From contig JAICKZ010000189.1 of the NCBI GenBank assembly GCA_025927665.1, forward strand, positions 1 to 6,345: a stretch of DNA of 6,345 nt, read 5' to 3'. This DNA comes from Steroidobacteraceae bacterium (lineage in GTDB: Bacteria; Pseudomonadota; Gammaproteobacteria; Steroidobacterales; Steroidobacteraceae). The position numbers and the translations under genes are program-made. Numbering within the stretch: position 1 is the stretch's first letter; each line of letters begins with the position of its first letter. Under the pieces are notes generated by a model. It was given only the letters and a program-made list of their open reading frames with translations. It was not told the DNA's origin and searched no databases. Positions 5,683-6,345 of the stretch are shown here, piece after piece.

Positions 5683-5714
5683 AGTTAGTAACTCAATCAT
5701 GCATTCAATGATTG
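5683..5714 (-). other. Hairpin and adjacent palindrome between yjeT and purA
   Basis: CAATCAT (minus 5714-5708) pairs perfectly with ATGATTG (5700-5694) around a 7-base loop that contains the yjeT TGA (5707-5705). Immediately next to it lies the odd-length palindrome AGTTACTAACT (5693-5683), followed by GAATATTTTTCT. The stems are AT-rich and the T-run is short, so this may be a leaky terminator, an RNA-processing site or an RNA-stabilising structure that sets purA expression relative to hflC-yjeT. The pairing is seen; the role is inferred. Confidence 0.4.
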
Positions 5715-5902
5715 CGTACCATGTATAACAACGCCAATCCCATCATCATGCTGACAAAACCAGCAATGCGTAATTGACTATCGTTCAGACTCGTAAACGA
5801 TGTCATGGCACGGCGCAATGCAGCGGGATTCAGAAAAGGCATGATGCCTTCAATCACCAGATACAACGCCAGGCCTGCAAGTAAATCCGACCAATTCATC
5901 AT
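5705..5902 (-). CDS. yjeT: DUF2065 small inner-membrane protein (YjeT type)
   Basis: A 65-residue protein with two predicted membrane helices, about residues 7-24 (LLAGLALYLVIEGIMPFL) and 44-62 (LRIAGFVSMMMGLALLYMV). They are separated by a basic stretch with the family pattern NPAALRRAMTSFTSLND. Its size, the EG-x-x-P motif at the end of helix 1 and its place between hflC and purA match the DUF2065/YjeT family. The molecular role of that family is unknown; its position suggests a link to the HflKC-FtsH membrane complex, but that is inference. Two ATGs in tandem (5902 and 5899) are possible starts. An AGG 9 bases before the first favours 5902. Only 14 bases separate it from the hflC stop, so it is almost certainly cotranscribed with hflC. 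Confidence 0.88.
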   Translation of the reverse strand: MMNWSDLLAGLALYLVIEGIMPFLNPAALRRAMTSFTSLNDSQLRIAGFVSMMMGLALLYMVRNH

Positions 5903-5916
5903 GTTAGTTAGTTGGC

Positions 5917-6345
5917 CTAGCGCGCCGCTGGCTTATTGAGATAACGAAAGAAATCACTATCAGGCGACACCACCAGCACATCGTCCGATTTACCAAGCGA
6001 GGTACGATAAGCTTGCAGGCTGCGGTAAAATGAATAGAACTCCGGGTTGCGGTTATAAGCAGCGCTGTAAATTGCTGCTGCTTTAGCGTCTCCATCACCT
6101 CGAATGATGGCTGCCTCACGCTTTGCATTGGCGATGGTTTCAACTTGCTCACGATCCGCTTGTGCTTCGATTTCCTGTGCGGTGGCTTCACCTTGAGCTT
6201 GATACTGTGCCGCATTCTGCTTAAAGCCATTGCGCATGGCGTTATATACCGAATCGTTGTAACTGTCAGGCACGCTGATCTTACGGATCCTTGCGTCAAT
6301 TAACTTTATTCCCAGTGATTTAGCACCGCTACTCACTACATCGAA
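5917..6345 (-). CDS. hflC: HflC, C-terminal part (gene runs off the right edge)
   Basis: The last 143 codons of HflC, the SPFH/band-7 membrane protein that with HflK forms the large complex around FtsH and tunes its proteolysis. Seen here: the end of the SPFH domain (LGIKLIDARIRKISVPDSYNDSVYNAMRN), the long charged helix of the cage wall (EATAQEIEAQADREQVETIANAKREAAIIRGDGDAKAA) and the conserved terminal region (YSFYRSLQAYRTSLG, then VVSPDSDFFRYL). The N-terminal membrane anchor lies beyond base 6345, so there is no start in view. The stretch usually rich in Arg/Glu just after the SPFH domain is unusual here, with NGFKQNAAQYQAQGE replacing the common ER-x-x-x-A-x-x-x-R pattern. It is the first visible gene of the minus-strand run hflC-yjeT-purA; hflK is expected immediately beyond the edge. 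Confidence 0.94.
   Translation of the reverse strand, partial: FDVVSSGAKSLGIKLIDARIRKISVPDSYNDSVYNAMRNGFKQNAAQYQAQGEATAQEIEAQADREQVETIANAKREAAIIRGDGDAKAAAIYSAAYNRNPEFYSFYRSLQAYRTSLGKSDDVLVVSPDSDFFRYLNKPAAR

Overview
The window reads as chromosomal DNA from a gamma- or betaproteobacterium of moderate GC content. The clearest anchor is the right third: on the minus strand, the end of hflC, a DUF2065 (YjeT-type) small membrane protein and a full-length purA follow one another closely. This is the familiar hfl-yjeT-purA neighbourhood. Because hisZ is absent between yjeT and purA, the order resembles the enterobacterial-type arrangement more than the pseudomonad/betaproteobacterial one.

From left to right: (1) bases 1-200 hold the C-terminal end of an unrecognised plus-strand protein. 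A 9-bp-stem hairpin follows it. (2) Bases 303-1952 encode a secreted DUF4140/DUF4139 (mucoidy inhibitor A-type) protein. It carries a peptide that looks like the N-terminal signature of TonB-dependent receptors. (3) Bases 1953-2071 are non-coding, between converging transcription units, and contain palindromes and small hairpins but no clear U-tract terminator. (4) On the minus strand, a 4HBT-fold thioesterase-like protein (2245-2709) is followed, with TAATG stop/start overlap, by a 57-codon ORF (2072-2245) that may be a real small gene. (5) A GNAT acetyltransferase gene runs divergently on the plus strand (2708-3168). It appears broken by a one-base frameshift and has two other signs of decay. 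(6) Bases 3306-4295 hold a plus-strand pair: a DinB/YfiT-type putative metal-dependent protein and an unrecognised 153-residue protein. (7) Bases 4368-6345 hold the conserved minus-strand hflC-yjeT-purA block, converging on the plus-strand pair.

The right-hand genes are core functions: control of the FtsH protease at the membrane (HflC) and AMP synthesis (PurA). The middle block of small enzymes (thioesterase, GNAT, DinB-type) has the look of an accessory or strain-variable region next to purA, with gene decay under way. I see no transposase, integrase, CRISPR array, tRNA, rRNA or complete integron attC site. I did not find a convincing new system. The observations most worth a second look are the decaying GNAT with its almost absent divergent intergenic region, the receptor-like peptide in the DUF4139 protein, and the unannotated small ORF coupled to the thioesterase.
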